Of a DNA stretch of 64,000 bases, positions 17,084-25,411 are shown piece by piece; the first letter of the stretch is position 1; each line of letters opens with the position of its first letter. Under the pieces are notes generated by a model. That model was not told the origin of the DNA. It searched no databases and worked only from the letters and a program-made list of their open reading frames with translations. This stretch comes from an uncultured Alphaproteobacteria bacterium (lineage in GTDB: Bacteria > Pseudomonadota > Alphaproteobacteria > RF32 > CAG-239), in the NCBI GenBank assembly GCA_910577205.1, contig CAJTMA010000006.1, positions 19,448 through 83,447 of the forward strand, given 5' to 3'. Position numbers and translations under genes: made by a program.

Positions 17084-18319
17084 GGCCCCCCGAAACTGCG
17101 CTTCCGGACTAAAGCATAATCGGGTGATTTCACCGTGCAGTTCATTTAGCAGAGGATCGTTCAATTCTTCTAACAGGCTGTTTATCTGAAGATTGCTCTG
17201 GCAGGATACTCCCTCGCATTCCTCCCAATAGCGCGCGTTGCTATCCTGGTAAAACGCGTTTTGCAGAGCCCCCTCAAGTTTGTTTACCAGCTTCAACAGA
17301 CGGGATTCCGCCGTCTGTTGTTGCGCATATTCGACACAGAGTTCATAAATCTGCTGATTTAACGGCGCAGGCAGGATATGGCGAATAGCGGTCACGGCTT
17401 CCGCTTCATTTTTCTTTTTTAGCAGTTTCCGGCCGCAGACAGCTTCCGGCAAATCATGCGTCAAAGCCAAGCGCAGCAAACGCCCATAATCCCCCGGATT
17501 TTGCAAGTAAGGCGACAAGCAAAGCAACAGGTAGCAAAGCTTAACAATATGATCGGCGGCAGTTTCTTTGCTGCCATCGGCCAGTCGGTTATCCCGCTTA
17601 ACCAAAGCCAGTTTTTCAACAACATCCATGAAATCAGCCAAAGCGGCATTGAGCGGCAACTGGGCGTCGTTTAACTGAGATGCTTTTTCATCGGTTCGCA
17701 CGCCACTTTTAATCATAGCCATGCGGCACAGATTTAAACATTGCGCTTCCATATGACTCAACAACGGTTCGTTTAATTTTTCAAGCCACTGCTTTTCCGG
17801 GGTATCGCCGCTCATTACACAGCGATAATACCAATCCCCGCCTTTGCCTTCGCTCCAATAAAGGACATCGCCCAAACGGCAAGCCTGATAGTTCGCGTCA
17901 AGCTTATCCAGCACATAGACAATTTGAGCCTCGCGGCTGCTTTTATTTTCATATTCCATAAACAAGTTATAAATCTTCTCTCCCGCAGCTTGGGGAAGGA
18001 TGTCGCGGCAACGCTCGATGGCCGCCAATTCTTTTTGTTTTTTCTGTTCCTGTAAAGCGGTATTTGTCCGTTGGGCGCAAAGCGGAATATCCCCGCATTC
18101 GGCTTCAGCTAAGTCATGAACTAAAGCCAGCTCAAACATTTTGGTGGTATCAACTTTAGTTTGCAGGTAAGGCGCGGCCGCAAATGCCAGATAAGCCACT
18201 TTCAAGATATGTGACGAATCGCTTTCATAACTGCCGTCAGAGAGTTTGACATCGCGCTTGACCTGCCCCAGCTTCTCGACAATTTTATGAAATTCGATTA
18301 TTTTTTTGATGTCTGACAT
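17078..18319 (-). CDS. Tandem HD-domain protein (YfbR/HDDC2-like), second domain degenerate
   Basis: 413 aa from the ATG at 18319, seven bases after TAGGAG. The protein is an internal duplication of an HD-domain nucleotidase-like unit of about 200 aa. Domain 1 has all expected metal ligands: His37, His68-Asp69 (ALVHDLAEAECGDI) and Asp138 in VLDKLD. Domain 2 keeps His257 and His288-Asp289 (ALTHDLPEAVCG) but has Asn346 for the last Asp, and lacks the GDI. Domain 1 may therefore hydrolyse deoxynucleoside 5'-monophosphates like YfbR, while domain 2 is probably regulatory or structural. It follows serS on the same strand after a terminator. Longer N-terminal extensions lack a ribosome-binding site. 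Confidence 0.82.
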   Translation of the reverse strand: MSDIKKIIEFHKIVEKLGQVKRDVKLSDGSYESDSSHILKVAYLAFAAAPYLQTKVDTTKMFELALVHDLAEAECGDIPLCAQRTNTALQEQKKQKELAAIERCRDILPQAAGEKIYNLFMEYENKSSREAQIVYVLDKLDANYQACRLGDVLYWSEGKGGDWYYRCVMSGDTPEKQWLEKLNEPLLSHMEAQCLNLCRMAMIKSGVRTDEKASQLNDAQLPLNAALADFMDVVEKLALVKRDNRLADGSKETAADHIVKLCYLLLCLSPYLQNPGDYGRLLRLALTHDLPEAVCGRKLLKKKNEAEAVTAIRHILPAPLNQQIYELCVEYAQQQTAESRLLKLVNKLEGALQNAFYQDSNARYWEECEGVSCQSNLQINSLLEELNDPLLNELHGEITRLCFSPEAQFRGAA

Positions 18320-18337
18320 TTGTTTTCTCCTACAAAA

Positions 18338-18360
18338 AAACCGCCCACAAGGAGCGGTTT
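18338..18360 (-). terminator. Terminator after serS
   Basis: Minus-strand stem AAACCGC / GCGGTTT followed by a run of T, starting 5 bp after the serS stop codon. Confidence 0.8.
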
Positions 18361-18365
18361 GACAT

Positions 18366-19646
18366 TTACGCATTCTTACCAATTTTGGTTTTGCCGCCAA
18401 GGTAAGGACGCAGCTTAACCGGAATATTAACCGTTCCGTCAGCATTCTGGTGGTTTTCAATAAACGGTACCAGCGCCCGCGGAGTGGCAATACCGGTATT
18501 GTTCAGCGTATGAACATATTTTACTTTGCCATCAGCATTGTCGCGGTAACGCAGATTGGTGCGACGCGCCTGCCAATCAGTAATATTAGAGCAGGAATGG
18601 GTTTCGCGATAGCAGTTTTGTGACGGAACCCAAGCTTCCAAATCATATTGGCGGTACTTCGGCGCCCCCATATCCCCGGTGCAAATATCCAGCACCTGAT
18701 ATGGCAATTCCAAATCCTGCAGCACTTCTTCAGAAATAGCCAACAGCTTTTTATGCCATTTGTCACTTTCGTTGACATCATTTTTGCAGATGACAAACTG
18801 CTCGGTTTTCATAAACTGGTGGACGCGAACCAAGCCGCGGGTATCTTTACCGGCAGCTCCGGCTTCGCGGCGGAAACAGGGTGAAAATCCGGCATAAAGA
18901 ATCGGCAATTCGTTTTCGTTCAAAATTTCATCAGCACGCAACGAGTTCAGAATCAACTCGGCTGTGCCCGACAGATACAAATCATCTGCCGGCATATAAT
19001 AAATTTCATCACGAGAAAACGGCAAATAACCCTGGCCATACAGCGGGCGCTCTTTGGAAATTGAGGGCACGGTCACCACGGTAAACCCATGGGCGCGCAA
19101 TTTATCCAACACCATCATATGAATTGCCAGCTCCAATTGAGCCAAATCATTTTTAATGGCATAAGTGCGAGAACCGCAGACTTTTGCAATGCGTTCCATC
19201 TCGCTCCAGTCATTAAGCTCCATCAGTTCAATATGGTCGCGGGGCGTAAAGTCAAATTTGGTCGGTTCGCCCACTTTGCGCAGAACAACGTTGGCGCATT
19301 CATCCGGGCCGACCGGGCAATCCGGGCTGGGATAGTTTGGCATACGCAGCATCAATTCATCAAACTGTGCCTGAATTTTGCCGAGTTCTTCCTGTTCTTT
19401 TTTCAACTCTTCGCCTAATTCTTTACTTTTGGCAATGATTGCCGGGCGTTCCTCAGCCGAGGCAGATTTAATCGAATTACTCAGGCGGTTCTTTTCTTCA
19501 GCCAGAGCCTGGGAAGAGGTTTTAAGCTTGTTCATATCCAAGTAGGTTGATATTAAATTATCGACACTTTCCGAAGAGAAACCTTTTTTAGCAAGGCATT
19601 GTTTAACTTGATCCTGATTATCGATAATATGTTTAATATCCAACAT
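18366..19646 (-). CDS. serS: Seryl-tRNA synthetase
   Basis: 426 aa. The N-terminal coiled-coil arm (about residues 25-100) that binds the long variable arm of tRNA-Ser is followed by a class II catalytic core with motif 2 (FSPCFRREAGAAGKDTRG) and motif 3 (NNTGIATPRALVPFIENHQ). It charges tRNA-Ser with serine in the cytoplasm. Length and motifs are ordinary. It is followed by a terminator and then the HD-domain gene. Confidence 0.98.
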   Translation of the reverse strand: MLDIKHIIDNQDQVKQCLAKKGFSSESVDNLISTYLDMNKLKTSSQALAEEKNRLSNSIKSASAEERPAIIAKSKELGEELKKEQEELGKIQAQFDELMLRMPNYPSPDCPVGPDECANVVLRKVGEPTKFDFTPRDHIELMELNDWSEMERIAKVCGSRTYAIKNDLAQLELAIHMMVLDKLRAHGFTVVTVPSISKERPLYGQGYLPFSRDEIYYMPADDLYLSGTAELILNSLRADEILNENELPILYAGFSPCFRREAGAAGKDTRGLVRVHQFMKTEQFVICKNDVNESDKWHKKLLAISEEVLQDLELPYQVLDICTGDMGAPKYRQYDLEAWVPSQNCYRETHSCSNITDWQARRTNLRYRDNADGKVKYVHTLNNTGIATPRALVPFIENHQNADGTVNIPVKLRPYLGGKTKIGKNA

Positions 19647-19775
19647 TCGTCTTTGTCCTATTTATCTTTATTTTATATGTTTTAACTTTTATGAAGAATA
19701 GCAATTTTTATGATAAATACAAGACCAAACAGACTCTAAAGCACAAAAAACCTCTTTTTCCACTATTCCCAATAG

Positions 19776-19973
19776 TGCCGACAACCAAGAATCGGCTATG
19801 TCATTACCTTAGATAAACTGGTCGATATTATGGATAATAATGTTTGTTTTAAACCGTTCAGCCCGGTATTAGAATCCGGGCTGAATATTGTTTGGAAAAA
19901 ACATCAGGTCTTTTCGCCGGCGGCCAAACTCTTCTTAAATGCCGTTCGGGAAAAATTTGAAAGCTTTTCCTAA
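19776..19973 (+). pseudogene. C-terminal remnant of a LysR-type regulator
   Basis: An open frame of 65 codons without a plausible start, beginning right after a stop codon. The translation includes GYVITLDKLVDIMDNNVC, LESGLNIVWKKHQVFSPAAK and FLNAVREKF. This is the typical end of a LysR effector-binding domain, where a conserved Ser-Pro-Ala-Ala precedes the last helix. No N-terminal HTH part is found upstream. It lies between serS and the META lipoprotein, ending 3 bp before that convergent gene. I read it as the leftover of a deleted regulator gene. Confidence 0.6.
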
Positions 19974-19976
19974 GCG

Positions 19977-20378
19977 TTATTTTTCACTGACAGTTCCGGT
20001 TTCCTCAAAAACCAGTTCTTTTCCGGCACTGCCGATAATAGTCAATTTTTTACCGTCTAATTTATAAGTGGTTACAGTCGGCAAAAATTGCAGATAATCC
20101 TGCTCGGCTTTCATTAATTCTTCCGGACCGGCCATCATAGTTGACCCTGCCGGTTCAAGGGTAAGCTTGTCGGCGTTCAACATATAAGAACCAAAGTAAT
20201 TATTAATAGCGGCTACGCCGAAAAAGCGATTTTCCTTAGCATCAAAGCCTATGGTAATTTCGGCATTGTCCGGAGCATTTTGAAGTTTGTATTCCTTTCC
20301 GACAAAACTATCAGCCGTTTGTGCCGTGCAGGAAACCAGCATTATCACACCCAAAAGTGAATTTATCCATTTAAACAT
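19977..20378 (-). CDS. META-domain lipoprotein (HslJ-like)
   Basis: 133 aa from the ATG at 20378, which has AAGGAG seven bases upstream. The signal peptide ends in lipobox LVSC. The mature part shows the META pattern: FFGVAAINNYFGSYMLNADK, then LTLEPAGSTMMAG, EELMKAEQDYLQFL and a final beta strand with LTIIGSAGKELVF. META proteins such as HslJ are outer-membrane or periplasmic and are linked to stress or antibiotic resistance in enterobacteria; the molecular role is unknown. A paralogue sits 79 bp upstream on the same strand. Confidence 0.78.
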   Translation of the reverse strand: MFKWINSLLGVIMLVSCTAQTADSFVGKEYKLQNAPDNAEITIGFDAKENRFFGVAAINNYFGSYMLNADKLTLEPAGSTMMAGPEELMKAEQDYLQFLPTVTTYKLDGKKLTIIGSAGKELVFEETGTVSEK

Positions 20379-20456
20379 AAAGCATCTCCTTATATTAGGG
20401 TTATCAGATACTTTTAACATATACTTATCTTTGCAAAATACCAGATATTTTATTAC

Positions 20457-20846
20457 TTAATTAACGGCTTTGAAGCGGATATAATCCCCGCGGAAATTTC
20501 TGATGACCAATTCATCGCCGTCAGATGACAGCATTTTTTCACCATAAAGAAAATCAAAGTACGCTTTTTCAGGGTTAAGCAAACGTGCCGGGCGATTTAA
20601 GCGCGTGGCATTGATTGTATCAAAATAAATAGTCGGATGACCGTTCCGCTCCCCCAGATGATAATCTCCATAATATTCATTAATGTATGTTCCCCAATAT
20701 TGGCCGCTGCCAGAGTCAAAATTCAACGTTACGGGAATACGGTGCGCCCCGTTTGCCATCCGATAAGACTCATGCAAAACAGGTGCTTTTCCAACGCAGG
20801 CACAAACCAATAAACAAAGAACCGCCACAAGCCAAAATTTGCGCAT
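20457..20846 (-). CDS. Second META-like lipoprotein
   Basis: 129 aa from the ATG at 20846, preceded by AAAGGAAAA. The signal peptide MRKFWLVAVLCLLVCAC is a lipoprotein signal. The mature part repeats the META layout of its neighbour in diverged form: YWGTYINEYYGDYHLGE, IYFDTINATRLNRPA, NPEKAYFDFLYG and ELVIRNFRGDYIRF. The Tyr-Gly-x-Tyr and Thr-Arg positions match, so the two are probably an old tandem duplication. Function unknown. A terminator-like hairpin sits 62 bp upstream of its start. Confidence 0.7.
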   Translation of the reverse strand: MRKFWLVAVLCLLVCACVGKAPVLHESYRMANGAHRIPVTLNFDSGSGQYWGTYINEYYGDYHLGERNGHPTIYFDTINATRLNRPARLLNPEKAYFDFLYGEKMLSSDGDELVIRNFRGDYIRFKAVN

Positions 20847-20907
20847 ATGTTTTCCTTTGTTCCAAACCTCTTTATATTTTACAAGAAAATTTTCAAATAA
20901 CCAAGCA

Positions 20908-20936
20908 GAAAAAACACCCGATAAGCTATCGGGTGT
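20908..20936 (-). terminator. Terminator-like hairpin upstream of the lipoprotein pair
   Basis: Perfect stem ACACCCGATA / TATCGGGTGT with a T-run on the minus strand. It would end transcripts entering from 20.94-21.16 kb, where I see no clear gene. Confidence 0.6.
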
Positions 20937-21160
20937 CACAGAGATTAATTGTTTAGCAAGTTATCAAATGCATGATAATACTGCCGCAGAAGAATTCAGG
21001 CTTTCCCGGCAAAATGAATATAATCGTAAAAAAGGGCAATTAAAGAGTGATATAATTGCTAGAATTAAAGGAATTTAGAAACAAGAGAAAAATAATTAAC
21101 ATTTTCAGCAAAATTATGCTTGATTTTTTTGCAAAGGGCGTGTATGTTTCCTTCGTTGTC

Positions 21161-21235
21161 GCCGCTGTAGCTCAGTGGTAGAGCACGTCATTGGTAATGA
21201 CGGGGTCGCAAGTCCGATTCTTGCCAGCGGCACCA
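21161..21235 (+). tRNA. tRNA-Thr (GGT)
   Basis: Full cloverleaf: acceptor GCCGCTG / CAGCGGC, D-arm GCTCAGTGGTAGAGC, anticodon stem-loop CGTCA TTGGTAA TGACG with anticodon GGT, T-loop with TCCGATTC, discriminator A and an encoded CCA. It reads ACC/ACU threonine codons. A terminator follows directly. Its 3' end is imperfectly duplicated downstream at 21416-21430 and near 22265. Confidence 0.95.
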
Positions 21236-21237
21236 TT

Positions 21238-21266
21238 AAAAAAGCCTCCTTTAGGGAGGCTTTTTT
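21238..21266 (+). terminator. Terminator of tRNA-Thr
   Basis: AAGCCTCC ttta GGGAGGCTT followed by T-run. Confidence 0.85.
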
Positions 21267-21288
21267 AATGGTTATCGTGGGACGGGCG

Positions 21289-21370
21289 GAATTGCGAAGC
21301 AAGTCTGACGAAGCCGGTTGGCGGCCATCAATCGGCGAAGGACGAGGAGCTAAAGCGACGAGGTCTTGAG
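21289..21370. repeat. Single copy of the 80-bp minisatellite-like unit
   Basis: The segment with TTGCGAAGCAAGTCTGACGA, GCCGGTTGGCGGCC and ATCGGCGAAGGACGAGGAGC matches the unit that is tandemly repeated at 24745-25345, closest to its last copy. It lies just downstream of tRNA-Thr and its terminator. No protein-coding support. Confidence 0.6.
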
Positions 21371-21415
21371 CGGCAGCGAAAGATGCGCTCTACCGAAAGC
21401 CCCCGCACCTTCAAA

Positions 21416-21462
21416 GCCAGCGTCACCATTTTTAGAAATGCACCTTTTGAGGTGTTTTTTTT
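21416..21462. repeat. Duplicated tRNA-Thr 3' end plus terminator
   Basis: GCCAGCGTCACCATT (21416-21430) matches the tRNA-Thr 3' end GCCAGCGGCACCATT in 14 of 15 positions. A terminator hairpin (CACCTTTTGAGGTG plus T-run) follows, as for the real tRNA. A further degenerate copy with a nearly identical hairpin is at 22238-22303. Such duplications are left when elements insert at tRNA 3' ends. Confidence 0.55.
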
Positions 21463-21527
21463 GTTATGTAAACCAAGCCTTTCAACAGTCCGATTAATGA
21501 GTTTTTGAAATAAGCACTTTTGTAAGA

Positions 21528-22154
21528 TTATCGGTTCTTTTCGTAGCAATGAATTACGTCATAAAAAAACGGCATCGTAACATTTAAAACAATATCAGGG
21601 TTTTGATAGAAATCCCGTAAGTAAGATTGTAATTCAACTTGAATCACATTCGGCTGATTGAAAGTTTTTTGATAACGCCCTGTAAAACCAACTTTTCCTG
21701 TATAATCAGGGTGATTGACCACCGTTTTTAATTTATATTGTTTTGCAATTTGCAAAATATGATTTAAATAAGGATAATTCTTATCATCAAAATCAGCTAT
21801 ACCTAAACAGATATCATAATCAATTTCTTGATTAAAACCATGAATATCTAAAAAGTAATGGTCTTGTAAATTGTGTTCTGCAACATAATCAGAGATGAGA
21901 AATTTGTAAGGGGTAAATTTTGTTCGCACTAAAGTTGATATTTTGTTTACAGCCCCAAGATGCTTAACAAGCGCACCAGTATATAGATCTGCGCATTTTT
22001 CTTTTTTATTACAAAAACTCCGTGTTGCGTGCGGCGCAGAAAGGATTAATGAAGAAGAATAATCTATAAACTCAAAAACATCTTCTCTTTCTTCTTGTCC
22101 ATGAGAACGATTTAAGATGAAACATTCGTTATATTTTTTTAGAGTATCAATCAT
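21528..22154 (-). CDS. N-formylglutamate amidohydrolase-like protein
   Basis: 208 aa. ILSAPHATRSF, the Asp-rich ISDYVAEHN, FLDIHGFNQEIDYDICLGIA and IQVELQSYLRDF correspond to the PHxG, DxNR, D-HG and Q-E-x-R positions of the FGase (PF05013) family, which hydrolyses N-formylglutamate or related N-acyl amino acids and peptidoglycan-derived substrates. It is shorter than the 296-aa homologue at 58099-58989 and clearly distant from it. The gene is much richer in A+T than the flanking core genes and is bracketed by the duplicated tRNA-Thr ends, so it was probably acquired. Substrate unknown. Confidence 0.65.
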   Translation of the reverse strand: MIDTLKKYNECFILNRSHGQEEREDVFEFIDYSSSLILSAPHATRSFCNKKEKCADLYTGALVKHLGAVNKISTLVRTKFTPYKFLISDYVAEHNLQDHYFLDIHGFNQEIDYDICLGIADFDDKNYPYLNHILQIAKQYKLKTVVNHPDYTGKVGFTGRYQKTFNQPNVIQVELQSYLRDFYQNPDIVLNVTMPFFYDVIHCYEKNR

Positions 22155-22237
22155 AATATTAAGTATAGATATTTAATCGTTAAAAATCAGTGTCAAATAA
22201 CTTAATTTTTACTCAACTCCTTAAACCTCTCGGTCTC

Positions 22238-22303
22238 ATCAGTCCGATAATCGCACTGTATCGCGCACCATTTGTTAAAATACACCTTTTAAGGTGCTTT
22301 TTT
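22238..22303. repeat. Second degenerate tRNA-Thr 3' end plus terminator
   Basis: CAGTCCGAT, then GCGCACCATT (ending near 22272) and the hairpin CACCTTTTAAGGTG with T-run repeat the layout and much of the sequence at 21416-21462. Similarity continues to about 22375 (CAGTCCGATT and TATCGGACTTTT parts). Together the copies flank the FGase-like gene at about 0.85 kb spacing. The rest of 22155-22487 holds no other feature I can identify. Confidence 0.5.
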
Positions 22304-22487
22304 GTTATGAAAACCAAGGTTTACAGTCAGTCCGATTTGAGAGATTTTTAAATAGCATTTTTTAATAATCTATCGGACTTTTGCCAGAAAGATAGCAGGC
22401 ACAAGTGTTTACTCTTCTTAATCCGTCTTCAATAAATTTTAATTGTTTGATTTTACCATATATAAAATTTAATAGTAAGATTACCTT

Positions 22488-23373
22488 ATGTACATTCTGA
22501 TAGCTTTTTTTTGCACCTATCTTGCATTCATTATCTTGTATTATTGATGCACATTTTTCAAACAGTATTTTTAATAAAACAACATCTCTTATTTTTTACG
22601 CTACCATAACAAATATAATTATTATTCCTTTTTTATTTTTGTTTGGAACTCCGACACTCCCTTCGTGGTCTTCATTAACGGTCATTTTCATCGTTGGGGC
22701 GATAGATGTATTTTATCAAATTCCGTATTATATTGCTTTGCGTAAGGTTGACACATCAATCACGGTTGCATTGTTTTCTCTTGGAAAAGTATCTGTTCCG
22801 ATTTTAGCATATTTCATTGTTGGTGAAAAATTGAGTATAATGCAATATGTTGGGTTTGGCATTATTCTTTTATCAAGCTTTTTATTAAACTTTAATCGAA
22901 AACAGTTAAAATTAAATATTGCCTTTTTTCTTATGCTAATAGTGTCATTAGCTTTATCACTAGCTTCGGTATTGGAAAAATATTCTCTTAAAGAAATTGA
23001 TTTTGTAACACTTATCTTCTGGATGGTTTTATTTTCAACATCAATATCTTTTTCTTTCCTTTTTATTAAAAATATAAGGCAGGACATTATAGATACATTT
23101 CCGAAATATAAAAAAGCCATTTCACTGTTTTTAAGTAATGAGGTATTGAGTCAGGGAGGCTCATTGGCAATGATTATCGCTCTTTCTCAACTTCCTGTTT
23201 TAACTATAAAATCAATAAATTCATCTCAAAGTATATTTACTTTATTGTTTGGTTTTGTTCTCTATAAAATTTTTGGAGATAGGTTTAAAGAAAATTTAAC
23301 TCGAGATAAAGTTATAAAAAAACTAATTTCTTTTATTTTTATTATGATAGGAATATATTTGGTTTTAAGTTAA
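22488..23373 (+). pseudogene. EamA/DMT-family transporter, frameshifted in a T8 tract
   Basis: The body (from 22513) encodes about 290 aa with ten membrane segments and two EamA-like halves, as in drug/metabolite exporters. The natural start appears to be the ATG at 22488 (MYILIAFF), but it is in another frame. Removing one T from the eight-T run at 22505-22512 joins it to APILHSLSCIID and gives the normal EamA N-terminus. So the gene carries a +1 slip in a homopolymer. It could be a true pseudogene, a phase-variable switch or an assembly error. A TTG at 22522 would give a protein lacking half of helix 1. The gene is AT-rich, like the neighbouring FGase-like gene, which suggests transfer. Confidence 0.7.
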
Positions 23374-23482
23374 CGTCAGTTTTATATTCCTGCTCAGGAT
23401 TTTAAGTCTAATAATTGCTCAGCATAAATTTTTCCAGAAACTATACCTGCAGAAGCTTTGTGTTATTTTCAATTTTAGTCAT

Positions 23483-23518
23483 AAAAAAGACTTGCTTTGA
23501 AAAAAGCAAGTCTTTTTT
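23483..23518. terminator. Bidirectional terminator between convergent genes
   Basis: AAAAAAGACTTGCTTT / AAAGCAAGTCTTTTTT is symmetric and serves both the transporter gene (+) and the following minus-strand gene. Confidence 0.85.
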
Positions 23519-23519
23519 A

Positions 23520-24574
23520 TTATATGCGGCTTTCAGTCCATAGTGGTGTTAAAGTTTCTTTATACTGAGTATAATCAGTATATAACTTTTCATATTTGAC
23601 AATCAGGTGCTTTTTAGCCATCCGCCACTCCGGATGTTCTTTAGCATTGATAACATGGTAGCTGTTGTCAGACAAAATAAAATGGAAAAGGTAAAACTCT
23701 TCACCATAAATACGGCCTGTATATCTTCCATTAATTTTGCCGTTGCTTTTTGACATACCAGCACCGACACCGCCACCAATACCGAGAACACCTCCGCCAC
23801 CTCCGATTGATGATAAGTCACCGTTCAAAGAACCGTGCTCTTGAGTATCGGCTTCTTTTTCCCAGGAACAGGCAATAATTTTCAGCTTTTTGCTAACATT
23901 ATTCTTTTTTATAAATTCCTGAAGTTTGTCAGTTTCTGCTTGTCGTGTTGCCCGTTGTTTTTCCACCTCAATCAGGTAAACAGAATCAACAGACAATCTG
24001 ATAGATTTTTGTACCGTTTGTTCACAATTCGCAAGATATTCTTCTATTTTCTTTTGTTCCGCTTGCAGTGTGGAGATTTGAGAATCAGAGATAAAGTTTT
24101 CTGCTTGATATTTTTGAAGCTGATCTCTGGAGGCTTCCCCATATAAAAGCAATAGCTTCCCACACAACAACTTCCGATAAACATGATGGAAGCAATCAGC
24201 ATACCCGAATTACTGCTTTCTTCATAAACTTGCCCTCTAAAATCAACTTTGTCCCGCGGTATAGATTTTAGAAATAAAAATATAGAAAAAACAATAGGTA
24301 TGACCATCCAATGTTTGATATCATCATATGAGCTACTCATTTTTTGCTTTTCGGCGGTTAATTCATTTTTCCGATTGGAAATCGTTTGAGTAATCGCCGA
24401 TAACTTTTTTCTTTGCTCGTGATAACCGTGCTTGCTTATTTCTTTATCGTAAAATTGCTTTTCGATAACCCGTTTATCGATGTTAGATAAATATCCTGTA
24501 GCGTTTTGCGCATACAACAAACAAAATATCGGCATAAGTGCCGACAAAACTGCAATAATAATTTTCTTTTTCAT
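23520..24574 (-). pseudogene. Membrane/coiled-coil protein of unknown function, one frameshift
   Basis: Two overlapping minus-strand frames are halves of one gene. The N-terminal half (24574 down to about 24137) has a signal-like segment, a coiled coil and two membrane segments ending GSCCVGSYCFYMG. The C-terminal half continues EASRDQLQKYQAENF, with another coiled coil, a glycine-rich stretch (GGGGGVLGIGGGVG, about 23770) and a charged end. They join if one G is added to the G4 run at 24137-24140. The combined product would be about 350 aa. I do not recognise the family; the layout suggests a cell-envelope protein. Sequencing error or real inactivation cannot be separated here. Confidence 0.6.
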
Positions 24575-24744
24575 AATGTTTTATTTTAATTGTTAATATT
24601 TTTTAAAACAAAAAACATTTTTGAAACCAAGATTGATTACTCAATAATTGACTACAATAATGCTTTTTAATGAGTAAAGAATATCACATCCCCCTATTTT
24701 TGCAAGCACAAAAATTGACAAAAAAGGAGAGATAAGGAGTTTTG

Positions 24745-25345
24745 CGGCGGAGGGAGAGGCGCTTTATGGCGAGGGGTGAGCCGAGTTGCAAAGCAAGTTT
24801 GGCAAGCCGGTTGGCGGCGGTCATCGGCGAAGCGAGAGGCGTTTTGAGGCGGAGGTTGAGCCGAGTTGCAAAGCAAGTTTGGCAAGCCTGCCGGTGGCGG
24901 TCATCGGCGGAGGGAGAGGCGCTTTGAGGCGGAGGTTGAGCCGCGTTGCGAAGCAAGTCCGACAAGCTGGTTGGCGGCAGTCATCGGCGGAGGGAGAGGC
25001 GTTTTATGGCGTGGGGTGAGCCGCGTTGCGAAGCTAGTCCGGCAAGCCGGTTGGCGGAGGTCATCGGTAGAGGATGTGCCGCAAAGCGCCACAGGTTGGG
25101 CTGAGTTGCGAAGCTAGTCCGGCAAGCCGGTTGGCGGAGGTCATCGGTAGAGGATGTGCCGCAAAGCGCCACAGGTTGAGCTGAGTTGCGAAGCAAGTCC
25201 GGCAAGCCGGTTGGCGGCGGTCATCGGCGGAGGATGAGGAGCTTTGTGACGTGGGTTGAGCCGTGTTGTGAAGCAAGTCTGACGAAGCCGGTTGGCGGAG
25301 GTCATCGGCGGAGGATGAGGCGCTTTGTGGTGTGAGTTGAGCCAT
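24745..25345. repeat. Tandem array of seven 80-bp repeats
   Basis: Units begin GAGCC(G)xGTTG at 24778, 24858, 24938, 25018, 25098, 25178 and 25258, each 80 bp apart (the last is 81), with partial units at both ends. Each unit holds GAAGCAAGTCCGGCAAGCCGG, GTTGGCGG and TCATCGG. Copies differ at scattered sites. The array is GC-rich in an AT-rich setting. Because 80 is not divisible by three, open frames run through all three phases on both strands; I treat these as spurious. There are no spacers, so it is not a CRISPR. It lies just downstream of the autotransporter gene. The remaining sequence at 24575-24744 shows nothing clear. Confidence 0.85.
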
Positions 25346-25347
25346 TA

Positions 25348-25382
25348 ACAAAAGGTGCGGACGCTATCGCTATCCGCACCTT
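25348..25382 (-). terminator. Terminator after the autotransporter gene
   Basis: GGTGCGGA / TCCGCACC stem with an 11-base loop and T-run on the minus strand, 30 bp after the stop codon. Confidence 0.8.
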
Positions 25383-25411
25383 CAATATCTGCCCTTTTCA
25401 GTCTAAACGCA

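Noticed and set aside
20839..21078. 79-codon plus-strand frame
   Set aside because: Its first part runs antisense through the lipoprotein start region and a terminator; only the last 36 codons lie in free sequence and they resemble nothing known.
23380..23470. Short minus-strand stretch reading like a protein C-terminus (ASAGIVSGKIYAEQLLDLKS)
   Set aside because: Only about 25 codons and no recognisable family; could be chance.
24745..25345. CRISPR array
   Set aside because: Repeat units are contiguous and 80 bp long without unique spacers, and no cas genes are present.
24684..25351. Several open frames of 60-96 codons on both strands in the 80-bp array
   Set aside because: They arise because the repeat has few stop codons and shifts phase each unit; all three phases are open and no ribosome-binding sites or known domains are present.
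21500..25400. Prophage or integrative element
   Set aside because: No integrase, phage structural genes or transposase are present; only repeats and scattered orphan genes.
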